A DNA stretch of 64,000 bases from Vespa crabro (Eukaryota > Arthropoda > Insecta > Hymenoptera > Vespidae), in contig NC_060965.1 in the NCBI RefSeq assembly GCF_910589235.1, forward strand, positions 5,241,697 through 5,305,696. The letters run 5' to 3'. Shown here piece by piece: positions 37,591-51,504 of this stretch. How positions within the stretch are numbered: position 1 is the first letter of the stretch; every line of letters starts with the position of its first letter. The notes under the pieces are model-generated. The model did no database searches. It had not been told where the DNA came from and was given only the letters and a program-made list of their open reading frames with translations. The position numbers and the translations under genes were made by a program.

Positions 37591-40091
37591 GTCGGGAAGT
37601 ACCAAGCTTCTCTTATGCCACCTTCCAATTAACTGATTATGAATTCGCGAAACGACATTGCTTTTATAGGTGGAGCAACGTTCGTCCGTTTAATTATCAG
37701 ATCAGTTTTAATTTTACAAAAGAATAAGTTAAAAATCTTTCAAGTTATTCTTATATTCCTTCTTTATCTTCATCGTTATCATTACGAAAACAATAAGATA
37801 AGTGAGAACCGTAACTACTTACTATTTTATATTACATAATTGTATTTACTATTGTGTTAATTAACATTGCACATTCATTTTATTAGAATTACAAGAGTTA
37901 TGCATTCAGTCAGCAGGGAAAATACATTCCTATGAATAACTATATATTACAAGATTAATATAGAAGTTTTGGCACTCGGATCGGTTCATTTGGTGGATGT
38001 AAAAAAGCCTAATTGTTTTTCTTTCTAGCACATTCATAAATTTTTATTCGTATCGGATTATTTGATAATATTATTGGATTATCAAATAATATTATCGTTT
38101 AATTCTCGATAGAAATATTATTTTATTTTATATGCTATGAATTTGTGAAAACAGTATTCGCTACGTACATACGATTATGATTTACGTATAATTATTAAAT
38201 TTATATTATTAACATTCACATAAGAGCGTCTTTACGAATCGTACAATCCCTACAAGGGTCCATTATCAAAGTCGTCGATAATTAAGGTCACCATAAATTC
38301 GTGTGAAGGCCTGAAAACGTAATTCATAAAATTCTTCGAATCAACACGTATATATACGATATATTAGCTTCTTAATTTCCGATTAACATTGATAAATTTA
38401 CGATACTAATATAATACTGAAATACGCGTACGATTTAATTTTAACTTTATACCATTAATTTTTTTTCTTTATCCCAACGAACAAGATTGTTATGCATATC
38501 TATGTAAAACGACAAGATTAAAATTCCTATATTTCTCAATTAGATTTAGAAAATCATTCAAATTAAAGATTTGAAACTTTGATTTTCGTAGTATGGTAAA
38601 AAATAATTCGTCGTATCACATCTAATCGTTAAGATACCTAACCTATATCGAATTTTATCAAAGATTATCGTGATACTAACAAAGCAATTAAGATATTTTT
38701 CAATGTAGCTTAATATTTCTTAAATTATAGAGGATATTCGAGTCGAACGTCAAATTAACATTGTTAATATTTCTTCGTTGAACCGATAATTTTATCAAAT
38801 TTTTCATTAATTTTTCTTTTTTCCTTTTCTTTTTCTATTCTTTTTTTTTGTTTTTGCTTTTTTTCTTCTTTTTACTTTTTTCTTTTTTTTTTTCTCAAGG
38901 TTATAAATACACACTGTTCTATTTTCCGAATGAAATGCAAGTAAAAATTCGAATTACAAAATAGTGCAGTGTAAAAGATATGTGCATAACGCGAGCATTC
39001 GAAGATGATTCTCTCTCATGTCCCAAGGTATGTAATTTTATGGGTTCACAAAATTCTTTCAATGTAGCTTGCAGATAGTTCGTCCATTTTTAAAAATGGG
39101 ATAAATACATGGATAAATACATACATACGTTGTTCTGTTCTCTTCTCTCTCTCTCTTTCTCTCTCTCTTTCGCTCTGCACTTTCTCTCGCTCTTGCTCTC
39201 TCTCGCTCTCTTTCTCACATAGTATACTTATTTATTTACACGTATTTGTGAACAATAACATCCTAATAAATCTCGGTGTGGGTTGTCAGTCTTCGATAAT
39301 ATAATTTGGCCCTCGTATCCCAACAATTCGCCAAACAGATACACAGAGGAGTTCTCTTAAGTACATACGCAATTTCTCTTCTGTGACGAATAAAATTTTC
39401 TCTCACTGTCGGTTTTTATATTACATTTAAAATGTATCGATTTAATATGATTGTGTAATGAAAAAAATTGCAGAAAATTATTCATTTTGAAATCGATAAT
39501 GGCCGAGGTAGACGGGGATGATTCCAATAATGTAGCGACGATAAGTAAGGCCGAAGACTTGGCATGAATATTTTCGTTTGACCGAAGTCATATACATACA
39601 TACATACATATATTAGCAAAAATGTAAGTTAACAGGTTTCGGTAAAAAGTCGATTTCTCATTTAGGCACATCGAGTCCTTCGTAGTGACGAATGTCATAA
39701 TCACGGACAATAGTAAATATCTTTCTTTTTTTCTTTTCTTTTTTCTTAGACAAAGAAAAAAGAGAAACGATATTAATATCGTCCGTTTCGTCCGTATCTC
39801 TAAATTGGAGATTACATACGCAACCTACATACATATGTATATACTCGTATTGCCATTATAGGAAAGTCTCATATTAATTGTCGACTTTGAAGAAAGAATA
39901 TCTTTCTATTTTTACGTATCCATTCATCATTGTATATTATCAATGTACACAATTTTAACTTCCCTTTTAGGCACGCTGAGACAATAATATCGAATAATCG
40001 TCCCGATATTCGTAACAAAGACAGTCTTCTAAGCGAGTATTTGGAAGCGCTACAGTTTATTTCGTTTACGGCCCGAAGGCTGCTCCTCCTG
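37591..40091. other. Unit B noncoding sequence: GANAB-B promoter and kon 3' UTR
   Basis: About 37591-38930 is the GANAB-B upstream region, diverged from unit A. About 38931-40091 lies downstream of the kon stop and is nearly identical to unit A. It includes a TC-rich run at about 39139-39215 and several TTTATT hexamers (AATAAA on the minus strand, for example 39231-39236) that could serve as polyadenylation signals. Confidence 0.6.
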
Positions 40092-43000
40092 CTAGACCCA
40101 ATACTGATTTCTCCTCAATAAAGGATTGTTGGTTCTTTGTGTTGTAGCCGATTGACAAGGTAGATCTGACGTATCAAAGCTGCTCCATTCGTCACCATCC
40201 GCCACCCCGTAAGGGTACCTCGCAGATACGTCAACTTCTGAACCTGTTATACTTTCCAGAGGATTCAATGGTATTACCTTGCACTGCGGTAAGGTTGATG
40301 TCATACTCGGTAAAACTGGTAATGGCGTGCTGGATGTTATCGTGCCATGTTCATTTGCGAAACGTTTGAGATGAGGTGTCGTTGGCATTAGATGATCAGG
40401 TGGCCTTGGTAAGGGCATTACACCAACCGATGGCGTTGTCTCAGGTTTGTCTTCTTCGGTACGTTTGTATCGATTGTGTCTACACCTGATCGTGATTATA
40501 ACGACGATACTTAAGAGAAAAGCACCAAGCAACATGCCGAGAATTAACAAATAATCATTGCTCATGTTAGGTGCGATTGCCATTTCACCCTCGTGACCAA
40601 TGGGATCCATAGGACCTGCTAAAGTGCTATTGTAATCGTCCATGTCGAATTTAACGCGTATTTCGAATTCATCAGCTGCCGGTTGAAATATCGAGGCTGC
40701 TAGAATAAATGCGAAACTATCACTTAGTCCCTCGTATTCCATACTTGGTACTTTTTTACAGACTAGATATATAACACCAGAGACGATTTCTTGATGAGAA
40801 AATCTTCCGACCTCTCTTTCACGTGTTCCCCTTTTTTCTCCTGAAGTCGAGGAACTTCTTATGATTCTCTTGATCTTTCCATACTTTGGTTTTCTGATAA
40901 TGGTGTAGACTGGATTGCTGCTAGTGAGTTTTGCCAAAGGTGTTGCATCCATGTGTTGCAGAGTTATCTGATTTTTCTCCCCCATCAATGCTATCATTGG
41001 ATTCATTATCATCAAGGGGACCACTCTGATTTTAACACGAATATGTTGTTGTTCAAAACCGCTTAAACGAGCTAATAATTCCAAACTATCATTGGAAACT
41101 GTCATGTCCGTTTGTAAAAACATTACACTTTCGGATAATAAATCCGTCTGTTTGAAGTTCGTTGCGGCGGCATCCCTTACATAAAGCACACCGTGCTTTG
41201 GATTGGTTGTCACTTCGTAGATCACTAAATCTTGTCTTGCATTTGTGTCGAGTTTCACATTGTCTTCCGATATTGACGCTACGTTCGAGCCTTGTTGTAA
41301 TTTCACTGGACTTCGTACCGTCACATTCAAACGGATTGCCAGAACGTGAACATTGAAAACTGTATAGGTTGGATTGAAACGACCATCCCAGACTCTAAAA
41401 TAGAAGGAGGCGGCTTGCAATGGACCATTGTGCTCGTAAACCAATCTGTTAGAATCCACATCTAGTTGCGAGAATTTATTCACTTGCTGTACCTCCGAAC
41501 TATTTTGATCGAAAGGTAAAAGCAATAGTCTACCAAAAGTAGGCCCTGATATAACATCATAAATTATTTCTTCAGCTGGAGTATCAGGATCAGTCGTTAA
41601 TAGATTATCTCTTGTAATAGTTTGATTTTGATTTTGAACAACAGTTAAGTAAGGTGCGTTGGTAATAAGTTTGAAAGGTTCATCGTTGATTGGCTCGATT
41701 ATTACCGGTATACTAGTGTTACATAATAAAACATGTCCAGGTGTTAAGTACAATGAAAAGAAGATCCGATCTTCCAATGTATCCGAATGATCATGATAAT
41801 ATGCAATTTTTCCACCTTCGATTTGGGGTTGTGTAAAAGTAGTCACGTTGAGATCTGGTAGCAACATCACATGACCATGATACGGTTGATTGACCAGTCT
41901 TGATAATACAGCAGGTTTATTGATGCCAGCGTTCGTTTGAAGGAAACTTATTATTCCAGTGATGTTCATAATAACTTGAGCTGAACCACCTTCCTCGACT
42001 CTAACAGTTTTAGCTGAAACATATCTATCCAAGCCACCACTCGAGACAGAGATGTCTATGTGAAAAACCTAGGATCAAATTTGTTTTCATTAAAATTTTA
42101 TGTCGCTCGATTGAAAAATAGATTGCTTTTTCTTTGTTCTTTACCTGATTCGTTATAAATCCAGTATAATGGGCTTCGACATCGAACGTGAACGAGTCGT
42201 TGGCTGCTAAATCCATGAACCTTACTCTATGTTCATAAAAAACTTTGCTATCATTTATGTCCTTTTGAGTAAATCGATCGACCTCGAGCCATACGCCTTC
42301 ACCGCTCTCCATAATGATTTTACCCAAGTGTGGCCCGTTTCGTACATTGTACCTTATTTCTCTGGCTTCGTCTGAACACCTTATTAACAAAAGCTTGTTC
42401 GAAATAACTTTTCTTGTTAAGGGAAAGACATTTAACGCAACATTTTGTTCCACGGTTAATCGTACGGGCTTTGCCACAATCGATATACTGTACGCCTCTG
42501 TCGTATGCACACCGTCGTTTAATACGAAGCTAAATTCCGCTTCAGAACCATCTGAAAAGAGTATTTAAGTTGAAAATGATTAACATTTAACTTATTCAAT
42601 ATTAATCGTTCAACGTTATTATATTATTTATTATTAATACTTACTTGTATGGGTAAAAACGATTCTCGATTCATCAATTTGTTGTTGAGTAAATGTATAA
42701 ATCTCTGTATCAGATCCTAGCATAGAAATGTATCCATTTTTCATACTGGTTAGATTAAATGTTATCTCACTTGGAACGGTATCATTGTCTATAGCAGCCA
42801 AGTAAGAAGACATCAAGATGACTGAACCACCTTGCCAAACACTCAATTTAGTTTTATTCACAAGGACAGGCACTTCATCGTTGATAGGTTGGACAACGAT
42901 CCAAACGTCGAAGGGCTCACTGATCTTATCACTAGCGATGACGACCATTTTGAATGAATCTTTTGAAAACTCATCGCCATTGTGTTTGTACAATATAACA

Positions 43001-46000
43001 CCAGAATTCAAATGTTTTTGTGAGAATTTTTTAACTTGTGAATTTTTCGTAGAATCGATTATAAAGCCATGCTTTGGTTTCTCAACTATTCGATAATCTG
43101 TGACCTTACCGGCGTAATAGGAAGTTATCACGATAAAATCAGTTTCATCCAGAATTACGCTTTTACCTTCAACCACATTTAGATTCTTAGCCTCTACATA
43201 AAGTTTGTCAGGAACTATAATAATATTGATACTTAGAGCATACATCCACATGATCCCATTCGTAACATCAACTACAAACTTATCATTCGTTTGATTCGTC
43301 ACAGATTGAACGTAAAATAGACGACCGTCGTTTATGAGAGCCTGATCGAATTGTTTGACCCAATTACCAACATACTCTTCCTTACTTTCCTCAGCATGTT
43401 CATCGTGACTCTGAACTTCCAGATAACCATTTTGCGGCCAATCCCGTAAGAAATAAATTATTTCGGAGGGTGAAATTTTCGGATGCATTATCTCCAAGCT
43501 CTTTCTATTTATCAAAAGACTCGTTGACTCCTCGACAAAGATTGTTTTGTTGTTCAGAACTGTCATGGCTTCCCAATAACTTGCTGGATAAACTTTAATC
43601 GTAAAGATGCCTTCGGTTTCTGCACCCTTAGCTGAAATTTTGAACTTAAAATTGTCCTTATTCAACGACGAGCCCAAATGTCGATAGGATATTGAACTAT
43701 GAATCAGATCCTCTCCGGTAAACGTTGTAGTTTCCTTTGTGTGTTTCAAAAGTATTCCATATTTAGGTTTCTCCAAGATCGTGTATTTAACTTCTTTTTC
43801 AAGCATATAAACGTTCGTTTCTATCTCCAATTCCTTTGAACGAAATACAACGCTTCTGTTAAACTGAACGATCGATCCATTGGTTTCCTTCAATCTAATA
43901 TAAGGTGGACTTGCTTCGATTTCGAGAATACCATCGGTATGAAAGTGGCCATCACTTACAGTGTATTCGAGTTTCTCACAATCCTCACCATAATGTCTGA
44001 AGAGTATTCTTTCATCGTCAATATTTTTTTGTGTAAACTCACGAATTTGTAAAGTAGGATCGGTTATTCTATAAATTCCACTTTTCCCGTTATCTTTACG
44101 CGTATATTTGATATCACTAGGTTTAGTATTAATGTCTTTATCGATATAAGCTAAATCTTTATTAGTTAACAATTTTTCTCCTTTGGATACTACGTGAAAG
44201 ATCTTGTTGATTATTCGTTCAGGAGGATTGTCGTTCTTCATAATAACTTCGATACGAAAACGTCCAACGTACATAAAATCTATGGGATCTAAAGCAATAC
44301 CAATGTATTCGAAGGAGTCTTCCTTTGTCTCGGAATCATCGTGGATGTAATAAACCGTTTGAGAGAGCAATTCCTCGGAGGTGAAGTACGTGGCATTGCT
44401 TCGATTTTGTGATTTCGTTCGATTTAGTACGACTAGCCAACCGTGACGTGGATTTATCGTGAGATTATAAATCAAATTGGATACACCATAATCCATTGTA
44501 TTTGTGCGTATCATTTTTAAAGCTGCTTTTGAACCTTCTTCGATCTTCAAAATTTCCGTTCCTTCAACGGCTTTGTTGCTTTTCGCCAAATGATGTTTCA
44601 GAGGTAACGTTGATAGTATATCGATACATTGTGGTGCACTTACCCTAAACGCTAATTCGTCGTGAATAATCGAGTAGGCTCTTCTGTACAAGCGATATCG
44701 TAGTTTACCCGTATCTACATCCTCTTGTGTGAAACTATCGCCAACATTAATCTTTCGTCTTGTTACCAACAATTCGCCATATCTCGGTCCACCGTTTATA
44801 GTAAATAATATTTTGTTCGGTGATGTGATCAATGGATTCGTTTGATACTTAAGATTTTGTCCGGTTACGATTACCTCGGCGGTATTCGTAAAATTAACGG
44901 GAATTCTTTTCATCTCTTTTAATTCGAGATCTATGAAGGTAATGCGAAAATCAAAAGTCTGTTGTGTTTTCACCTCCCGAACGCTAGCTTGAAATTTAAA
45001 TTCGTCTTGTGTTGGACTACCGATATTATGAAGGTAACGGATCGTATGTAGATCGACGTCACGACTAGTGAAATGATCAGCGTTTTGCCAGCTGCTCGAA
45101 ACGTCTTTCAGCTTTTGCAATGTACCGTATTGAGGTGACGTACTGATATCATAACGTATGTCGATCGTACTGTCGTCGGAATTCGTTATAAATGACAAAT
45201 TCGCTGGCGTTAAATAAGAGAAGGATCGATGCACCACGATCAATCCGGTGTTATGCATAAGTTTAATCTGTAGTGGGTAAGCCGAGACTCGTAGATATGC
45301 TGGCTGACTGCTTTCAATTCCATCGCTTACTTGCAAACCCAGCATAGCATTCGGTTTCGCTGAAATAGTTTTCAAAAATCCAATTATACCGCGACTTCAT
45401 TTATTTTTATTATTATTACTTGCAAGAAGCTAGAAATTGCATTTCTCTATTCCGATTCTATTATCGTATAGATCTACTTTTATATCTATATTTATATAGA
45501 TCATAATTAATCATAATGCATATTATAATTTCTCATTTACTATAGAATTTTAAATATATTTTTTTAATTGTTTCAACAAATAGAATAAAGTTTTTTAATT
45601 GTTGTATTTAACAGTAATCGTAAGTATAGTATTATTTTTTTTTTAGGAATTTACGTTGACTCTAACCATCGTTGATCTTTTATTATCATCGTTATATCAA
45701 AAATAAAATCATAAAAGAATTTATCGAGATTAATGACATTTTAGAATTAACTTTGTTTCATTTGAATAATGAAATCAATAGAAGTGTTTACCGTTGCCAC
45801 GATGTACATAAGCGATCAGTCCTTGCATCAATTCGGCTTGCGTGAAGGTGTCGATCGGCTTAGAGGGATAAGTAACTCTTTCGATATGTCCAGCATCCGT
45901 GTCAGTGCGCAGGACTGTATAGACCAACGTTTCCGACGGAGTATCCGCGTCAATGGCCCAAATTAATTCTTTTGTTAGAGTTTTTCTGGTGCCCTGTTAG

Positions 46001-46243
46001 AAGCAAGCACCGGTTAAAAGATTAATTGGTTAGCCAAGGCGTACGAGTCACATAAAAAGATTACAGTAAAAACAGGTACAATTTTTTGCTTTCAACCAAT
46101 TTAGAAAGCTTTGATAATTTTCATAAGAAACGATTTACGTCAGAGTGAAGGAATCTTCGTTTCGTTGAAAAGCCATTCTACTATTTCATTAATATCATTT
46201 AGTAGCTTACAGGAAAATCGATCTCGTTGCGGCATAATTGTCA

Positions 46244-46287
<44 letters not shown>

Positions 46288-46361
46288 GATCTGGTAGGGT
46301 GAACAAAAAAGACTTCGCTTGACCTCGATTAACCCACGAGAATTATTAGACGCAAAACTAT

Positions 46362-46406
<45 letters not shown>

Positions 46407-47353
46407 AAGAGAGAGAGAGAGAGAGAGAGAGGAGAAATAAAAATCCTTAATAACTTAATCCGACCGTAGTGATTATACATAATCAGTAAATTATCTTAAC
46501 AGATTTTATTTGAACTATTCTCATTTGATAATTACTATTATACATCAGAAAAATATGATTATTAAATAGATTTAATTCTTTATAAAATTCTTATTTGAAT
46601 TATGATTAATCTTATTCCTTGAATATATCTCTATGAAATACTTACTTGAGCCAGTCTTAGCACTTTTGCCGTCGGTATTTCCAAAAGTGGTGGGTCATTG
46701 ACAGGAGTGACGTTGACATGAAGAGGAAACCTAAGTCTTCCTCGGAGATATCCTGGAAGCGTGTATCCCCTTCCTGCCACCAACGTCAGTTCCAGTATCA
46801 TGCTATCTTCTGTGGTTTCGCTTCCATCGTGCATGTACTGTATCTGTCATAAGGGTAACCACCATACAGGTATATACATATACCGTTATTAACCATGCAC
46901 CTTTCCGCAGAACAAATTATTATACCGTTTACATCAGAGGAATTATTCACACAATGGTATAGTATGTTATAGTCAACATATAGTCCACAAATGAACGAAC
47001 GAACGAACGAACGAACGGAACGAACGAATGAACGAACGAACGAACGGAACGAACGAACTAACTAACGAGCGAACGTACACGGATAGTGTACTTTATTGAA
47101 TTCTCTTTGAAATTCAATATCCCTGAAATAACTTGACTCGAGGACTCGTTTGAAAATATATACTTTCTGTAAATTCATCGAGTTATATCTGTATGGTTAA
47201 TTAGCTATCTACGCAAAGTTAACTCTAGTAGTACGGTACTTAACCTCGAATTAAAACGAAACTCCTCTACTCTGTTTCGCATAATTGATTTCACGGAAAT
47301 CATTACCAATGAATTATACAGAGGGAATAGTCGAATTCGTTCGTAACGAAACG

Positions 47354-47399
<46 letters not shown>

Positions 47400-49181
47400 G
47401 TATCAATGAATTCATTTCAAGCGTAGAATTCGGAATTATCCATAGTGATGTGCGGTATATGTGGCTTCTCTGTTTGATGGTAGTACCCTCTTTGTTAACG
47501 TAATTCGTAAATTACCGTGTAATCTATGGCTAGTCTAAGTGCAACGAACTTGAGATTGTTTCAAGACTAGAGAATCTATTCTATATCGAAGGAGCTCAAT
47601 ATACATCTATATATATATATTATATATATAGTATGTGTATGTGTTTTGCTGAGACCACTTCGATCCTAATCAAAATTAGTAACGGAAGGTTAGCTATGGT
47701 GATCAGCATATCGTCTCGTCAAGTCGATTTCGAGAAGTAACGAGGCAAGAATAAAACGATTACAAGGCAATCGATTAGTTAAATAACGCTTGTAGGAAGA
47801 GGATTCGGGTAAGTATCAGGAAGAGTAACGTTTCGAGGGATAAGCGTCTATCTGCTCGATTTAATCCAAGGGAAAAAACATTAATGAGTGGTGGCGGTGT
47901 TTATAAATAGGCCACTGTCGTTGGATAAATTAAGTGTGGCTTGCGGAGAGAAAAGAGGAACCTCGGTTCAGCCCTACATCGGAGTCGACCGACCCCACAT
48001 CGGCCCCCAACGATTCTAAAGTTAGTCTTTACAAGCTGTACTATCTATAGAGACTGCCCGTATGACGAACCGGGACTAAGCATGACTTTACCAACATCTT
48101 TGACTTCTTTTGCTTCACCAAATTCATGATTATTATCGGAATATAATGAAAAACATATTGCATTTTTTCTTTTCTTTTTTTTTTCTTTTTCCTAATCTTT
48201 CCTCCTTCAAAGAAGAAATAAAATATATAATAATATTACCTTATCACGATTGATGTCTTGTAAAGTGAAGGAACGATCAGTTCTTGAAGTTAGGAGATCC
48301 AAAGCCAATGTTCCATAAGTAGGTGGTGTTACCAAGCTGAAAACAACTCCATCCTCTTCGACGCCATACTTGGCAATGTCTAGAACCATGCCGATGTTGT
48401 CGCTCGTAACGAGTACATGTTCACCTTCCGATACTGAAAGTGGTGAAAGAGAGAGAATCTCCAAATTTACCGGAAGATTAGCGTTCGAATAAACCTAAGA
48501 AAGGAAAATACAAAAAATACACATCGTCATTCAATCAAATGGTAATGTCGATTGTATTACATTTAGAAGTAGGATTATTATCAAACCTTATAGTCTTCAG
48601 CGAAATTAGGTTTGATACAGAGTGGCTGATCGCAAATACATTTGAACGAATCAACGCCCAGTTGTTCGCATAAGGCATCACTGACGCATGGATCAGCTTC
48701 AACGCATGGAAATCCCCAAACGCATCCTACGACTATACCTTGACTGACCTTGACATCAGGTAAACCAAGCTCCTTGTTGTCCAGCATCATGTTACGGAGA
48801 CAACCCTTATAACTCACGTCACCTGACCTAAGCCCTTTACCCAGTGCTCTGGCACGTTTATTGAGTTCTGTACCACCGATATAGAGCGTGTCGGCCAAGT
48901 CCAAGTAACGATTACCACCGGAGGGCAAAGCCATCGTCTTTTCTTGACGATCGACGGTTATACCGATACCACTTGGGCTAAAGTCGACGACAATTCTATG
49001 CCATTTACCATCGGATACCATGTTACCATGTATTAACTCCGTTGGACCATTTCCTTTGTTCATTAATAGTCGTATCTTTCCTTCGAATAATTCGATTCCT
49101 AAGTAATCAGCGTAGGAAGATTGGCCGGTGTTGTAGAGAAGCAAACCACTTTCGGTACCGGTCTTCATATCAAATTCCCAT
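40092..49181 (-). CDS. kon: Kon-tiki/perdido, CSPG4-type transmembrane proteoglycan (5' exons missing)
   Basis: Seven exons on the minus strand join in phase: 49181-48587, 48494-48240, 46843-46646, 45993-45792, 45359-42645, 42551-42145 and 42068-40092, giving about 2115 residues. The first exon is a laminin-G domain (SDGKWHRIVVDF, then YKGCLRNMMLDN) followed by a Cys-rich EGF-like part. The large exons carry many CSPG repeats, recognised by recurring F(S/T)Q.D(I/L/V)..G.(I/L).Y.H cores. A transmembrane helix (DYLLILGMLLGAFLLSIVV, about 40485-40560) precedes a basic cytoplasmic tail ending in QYWV, the PDZ-binding end shared with human NG2/CSPG4. In flies kon acts in muscle-tendon targeting and adhesion via integrin and Grip. 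Signal peptide and first LG domain were not found up to 64 kb. The frame is intact. Confidence 0.93.
46247..46285. repeat. (TC)n tract in a kon intron
   Basis: A 39-base TC run in the intron between exons 46646-46843 and 45792-45993. It is complementary to the (GA)n tract 78 bases further right. Confidence 0.95.
46364..46432. repeat. (GA)n tract in the same kon intron
   Basis: About 69 bases of GA with two AAAG interruptions. It can pair with the preceding TC tract on the same strand. Confidence 0.95.
46993..47066. repeat. (CGAA)n tetranucleotide array
   Basis: ACGAACGAACGAAC units with two GGAACGAACGA interruptions, in the intron between kon exons 48240-48494 and 46646-46843. It is GC-richer than its surroundings. 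Confidence 0.9.
47355..47398. repeat. (TA)n microsatellite in a kon intron
   Basis: About 22 uninterrupted TA units. Confidence 0.95.
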
Positions 49182-49655
49182 CTGTAAGGAACATAATTCA
49201 AATTGAAATAGAATACTTCCCTGTTTACTTTACGAATTCGTATCAATTACGAGAAACATTTTAATTGTCAATATTCTAAACTTTATCAAATATTCTATAC
49301 GTATTTTAATAGATATTGAATTTTCATATTGTCATGATTTTACTTTCATTTCAATTATTCGTTGAAATTTATTATACGTGTATAAATATTTCCGATCGAT
49401 TAATTGTGTTTACTTGTTTTAATTTTTAATTGAAATATTTAAAAAGTGTGATTGCAATGACGACTGAGAAAGCTCGTTAAATATCGTGCAATTAAAAAAA
49501 ACAAAAAAAAAAAAAAAGAGAGAGAGGTAAAAAAAAGGAAAAAAAAACGCGCGATTTGTTCGAAACATTCATTGGATCATTCATCTTTGAAACGACTTCA
49601 CGGCTAATTCGGAAAGAAAGCAAAGCGATAAACTTGAGCGACTATTGAGTAAACC

Positions 49656-49837
49656 CTATGAAGGTAGCAATCCTTTGATATTATCCAACACGAAGAACAA
49701 GAATTGCCTTGCCAGTTGAATGCCAACGTTCTTTCCAATGGATATTGAAATTGGAATGAGACTTTCGTAAACACGTTCGATCGATTTCACATCGTTAAGA
49801 CGATCTCCCTTAAGAAACTTTAGATACTTCCGTCTGA
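49656..49837 (-). CDS. Possible terminal exon of an unrecognised gene
   Basis: On the minus strand a strong acceptor (TTTTCCTTTCAG) is followed by an open frame of about 60 residues. It begins RKYLKFLKGDRLNDVKS and ends FVLDNIKGLLPS before TAG at 49656. Base composition and residue use look coding, with amphipathic helical character and no low complexity. No partner exon was found to the right, and it does not continue into kon. It could be the last exon of a nested gene, an alternative kon 3' exon, or chance. Confidence 0.3.
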
Positions 49838-49986
49838 AAGGAAAATTTCTATCGTTCAAGTTGAACTTTGAGATAGAAAATACGATTCCCCATTGGAATT
49901 AATCTTAAAAGCGCGCAAAAGTTTGATTACGAATAAATCGATTACGATATCGTTAACTTCTTTTAATCGTTTTTCTTTATTTCTGT

Positions 49987-50017
<31 letters not shown>

Positions 50018-51140
50018 TGTTTTTTGTCTTTTCTTTTTTTTTTTTTTTTAATATCCTATTAACTAATTTATTTTCAAATTTATCGATCCATCATTCCGAT
50101 TCATCTTCTCTGACAATGAAATAAAAATTTATCGTTTTTTATTCGAACGAGAATTTGTTTTTCAATTTTCAACACGACATCCGCCATAATAAATTTATTA
50201 TTTTCAGAAAAAATTCCAAATAAAAAAAGAACCGTTGATTTCGTCGATTTGTTCTCTTTTCACGATTTTGTTTATTTTTCTTTTTTTTCTTTTTTCTTTT
50301 GTTTCTTCTTTTTATCCTTTTTCTTTTATTTTCTTCTTCTTTTTCTTTTTTTTGTTTTTTTGTTTTTCTTTTTTTTTTTTTACGACAAATAATTTTTCAA
50401 TTTTAATTTATCGTACGTCGTTAGATATTACACACGAACGGATAAATTCATTTCAAATTGTACAAATCTTTTTTTACAAACTCCTATCACATCGCAGTTT
50501 AATCACGTACAAGCTAATCGATAAGCAGATAGCAGCAGAGCTAACGCCCTCGTCATTTCCCAAACTTCATAGACGTTGTGTGAATCCTAATAGTTGTAGA
50601 CAAAGCATTCTCGTTACACGCACATTCATAATGTATTATTACGCATACATATATACATACGTATACGTATATATATACGTACACATACAAACGCACATAG
50701 ACAAGGTTGTAAAGTGATTCTCTCCTCTTCGAACCATCTTAGTTGGAACCACCTTTGGAAGCAGCACAATTTGTACCATTACACACATTATCAATTTATC
50801 CTTCCCTTTGGACTAACATAAGAGGAGAATCTATTCTTCAACGATAGTGAATACACATTCTCTGAATTGTCCGAGTTTGAGAGAATTCAACGTATTCTAT
50901 TTTATTAGAGTTTCTATGTATACATACATACTATGTCCGTAGATGCATATGTATGTATGTATGTATGTATCTACATATGTGTGTCGAGCAATTTGCGTTT
51001 AACTGAACTTTCCCGATTCTCTTCGCTATTTCGACATTTTCATTGAAAGGAAAACGAGAGTATGTACTTCGAAACGATTCATTCTGAAATGTTTCACGAT
51101 AATGATATACGTTTAATTTGTTTGTTTGAGAGAGAACACA

Positions 51141-51144
51141 AGAG

Positions 51145-51191
<47 letters not shown>

Positions 51192-51200
51192 GAGAGAGAT
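51141..51200. repeat. (GA)n tract
   Basis: GA-rich purine run with few interruptions. Confidence 0.95.
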
Positions 51201-51457
51201 AAAGATGAACTATTTTACTGAAAATATACTAATTTAAGGAAAACTTCAACATTTACGTTAAACGTTTAAAGACTATGGTATTTTGCATTGGTTATCGCTT
51301 TCCACTACATTTGAGAATCACTGTTTGCATGAGTGATGCCTGAATTGCGTTCACTAGACTGTGATATAACAGGTATACATTAAAATATATTCTATTTGAA
51401 TGATAAATGATATATAATAACAATAATGTGTATTGTATATATTTCCATAGTTTATAT

Positions 51458-51504
<47 letters not shown>

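Larger units (their letters stand above)
33379..40181. repeat. Tandem segmental duplication, unit B
   Basis: Direct repeat of 26989-33378, about 400 bp longer because of extra sequence between the GANAB promoter and the kon 3' UTR (about 38380-38640). It contains GANAB-B and runs into the intact kon last exon. Confidence 0.95.

Noticed and set aside
42314..43096. Plus-strand frames opposite kon exons (also 41162-41356)
   Set aside because: Antisense shadows of long conserved kon exons, without splice or domain support.
50235..50717. 160-residue Phe/Ser-rich plus-strand frame
   Set aside because: Most of it translates T/C-rich low-complexity DNA; the remaining part has no recognised feature or splice support.
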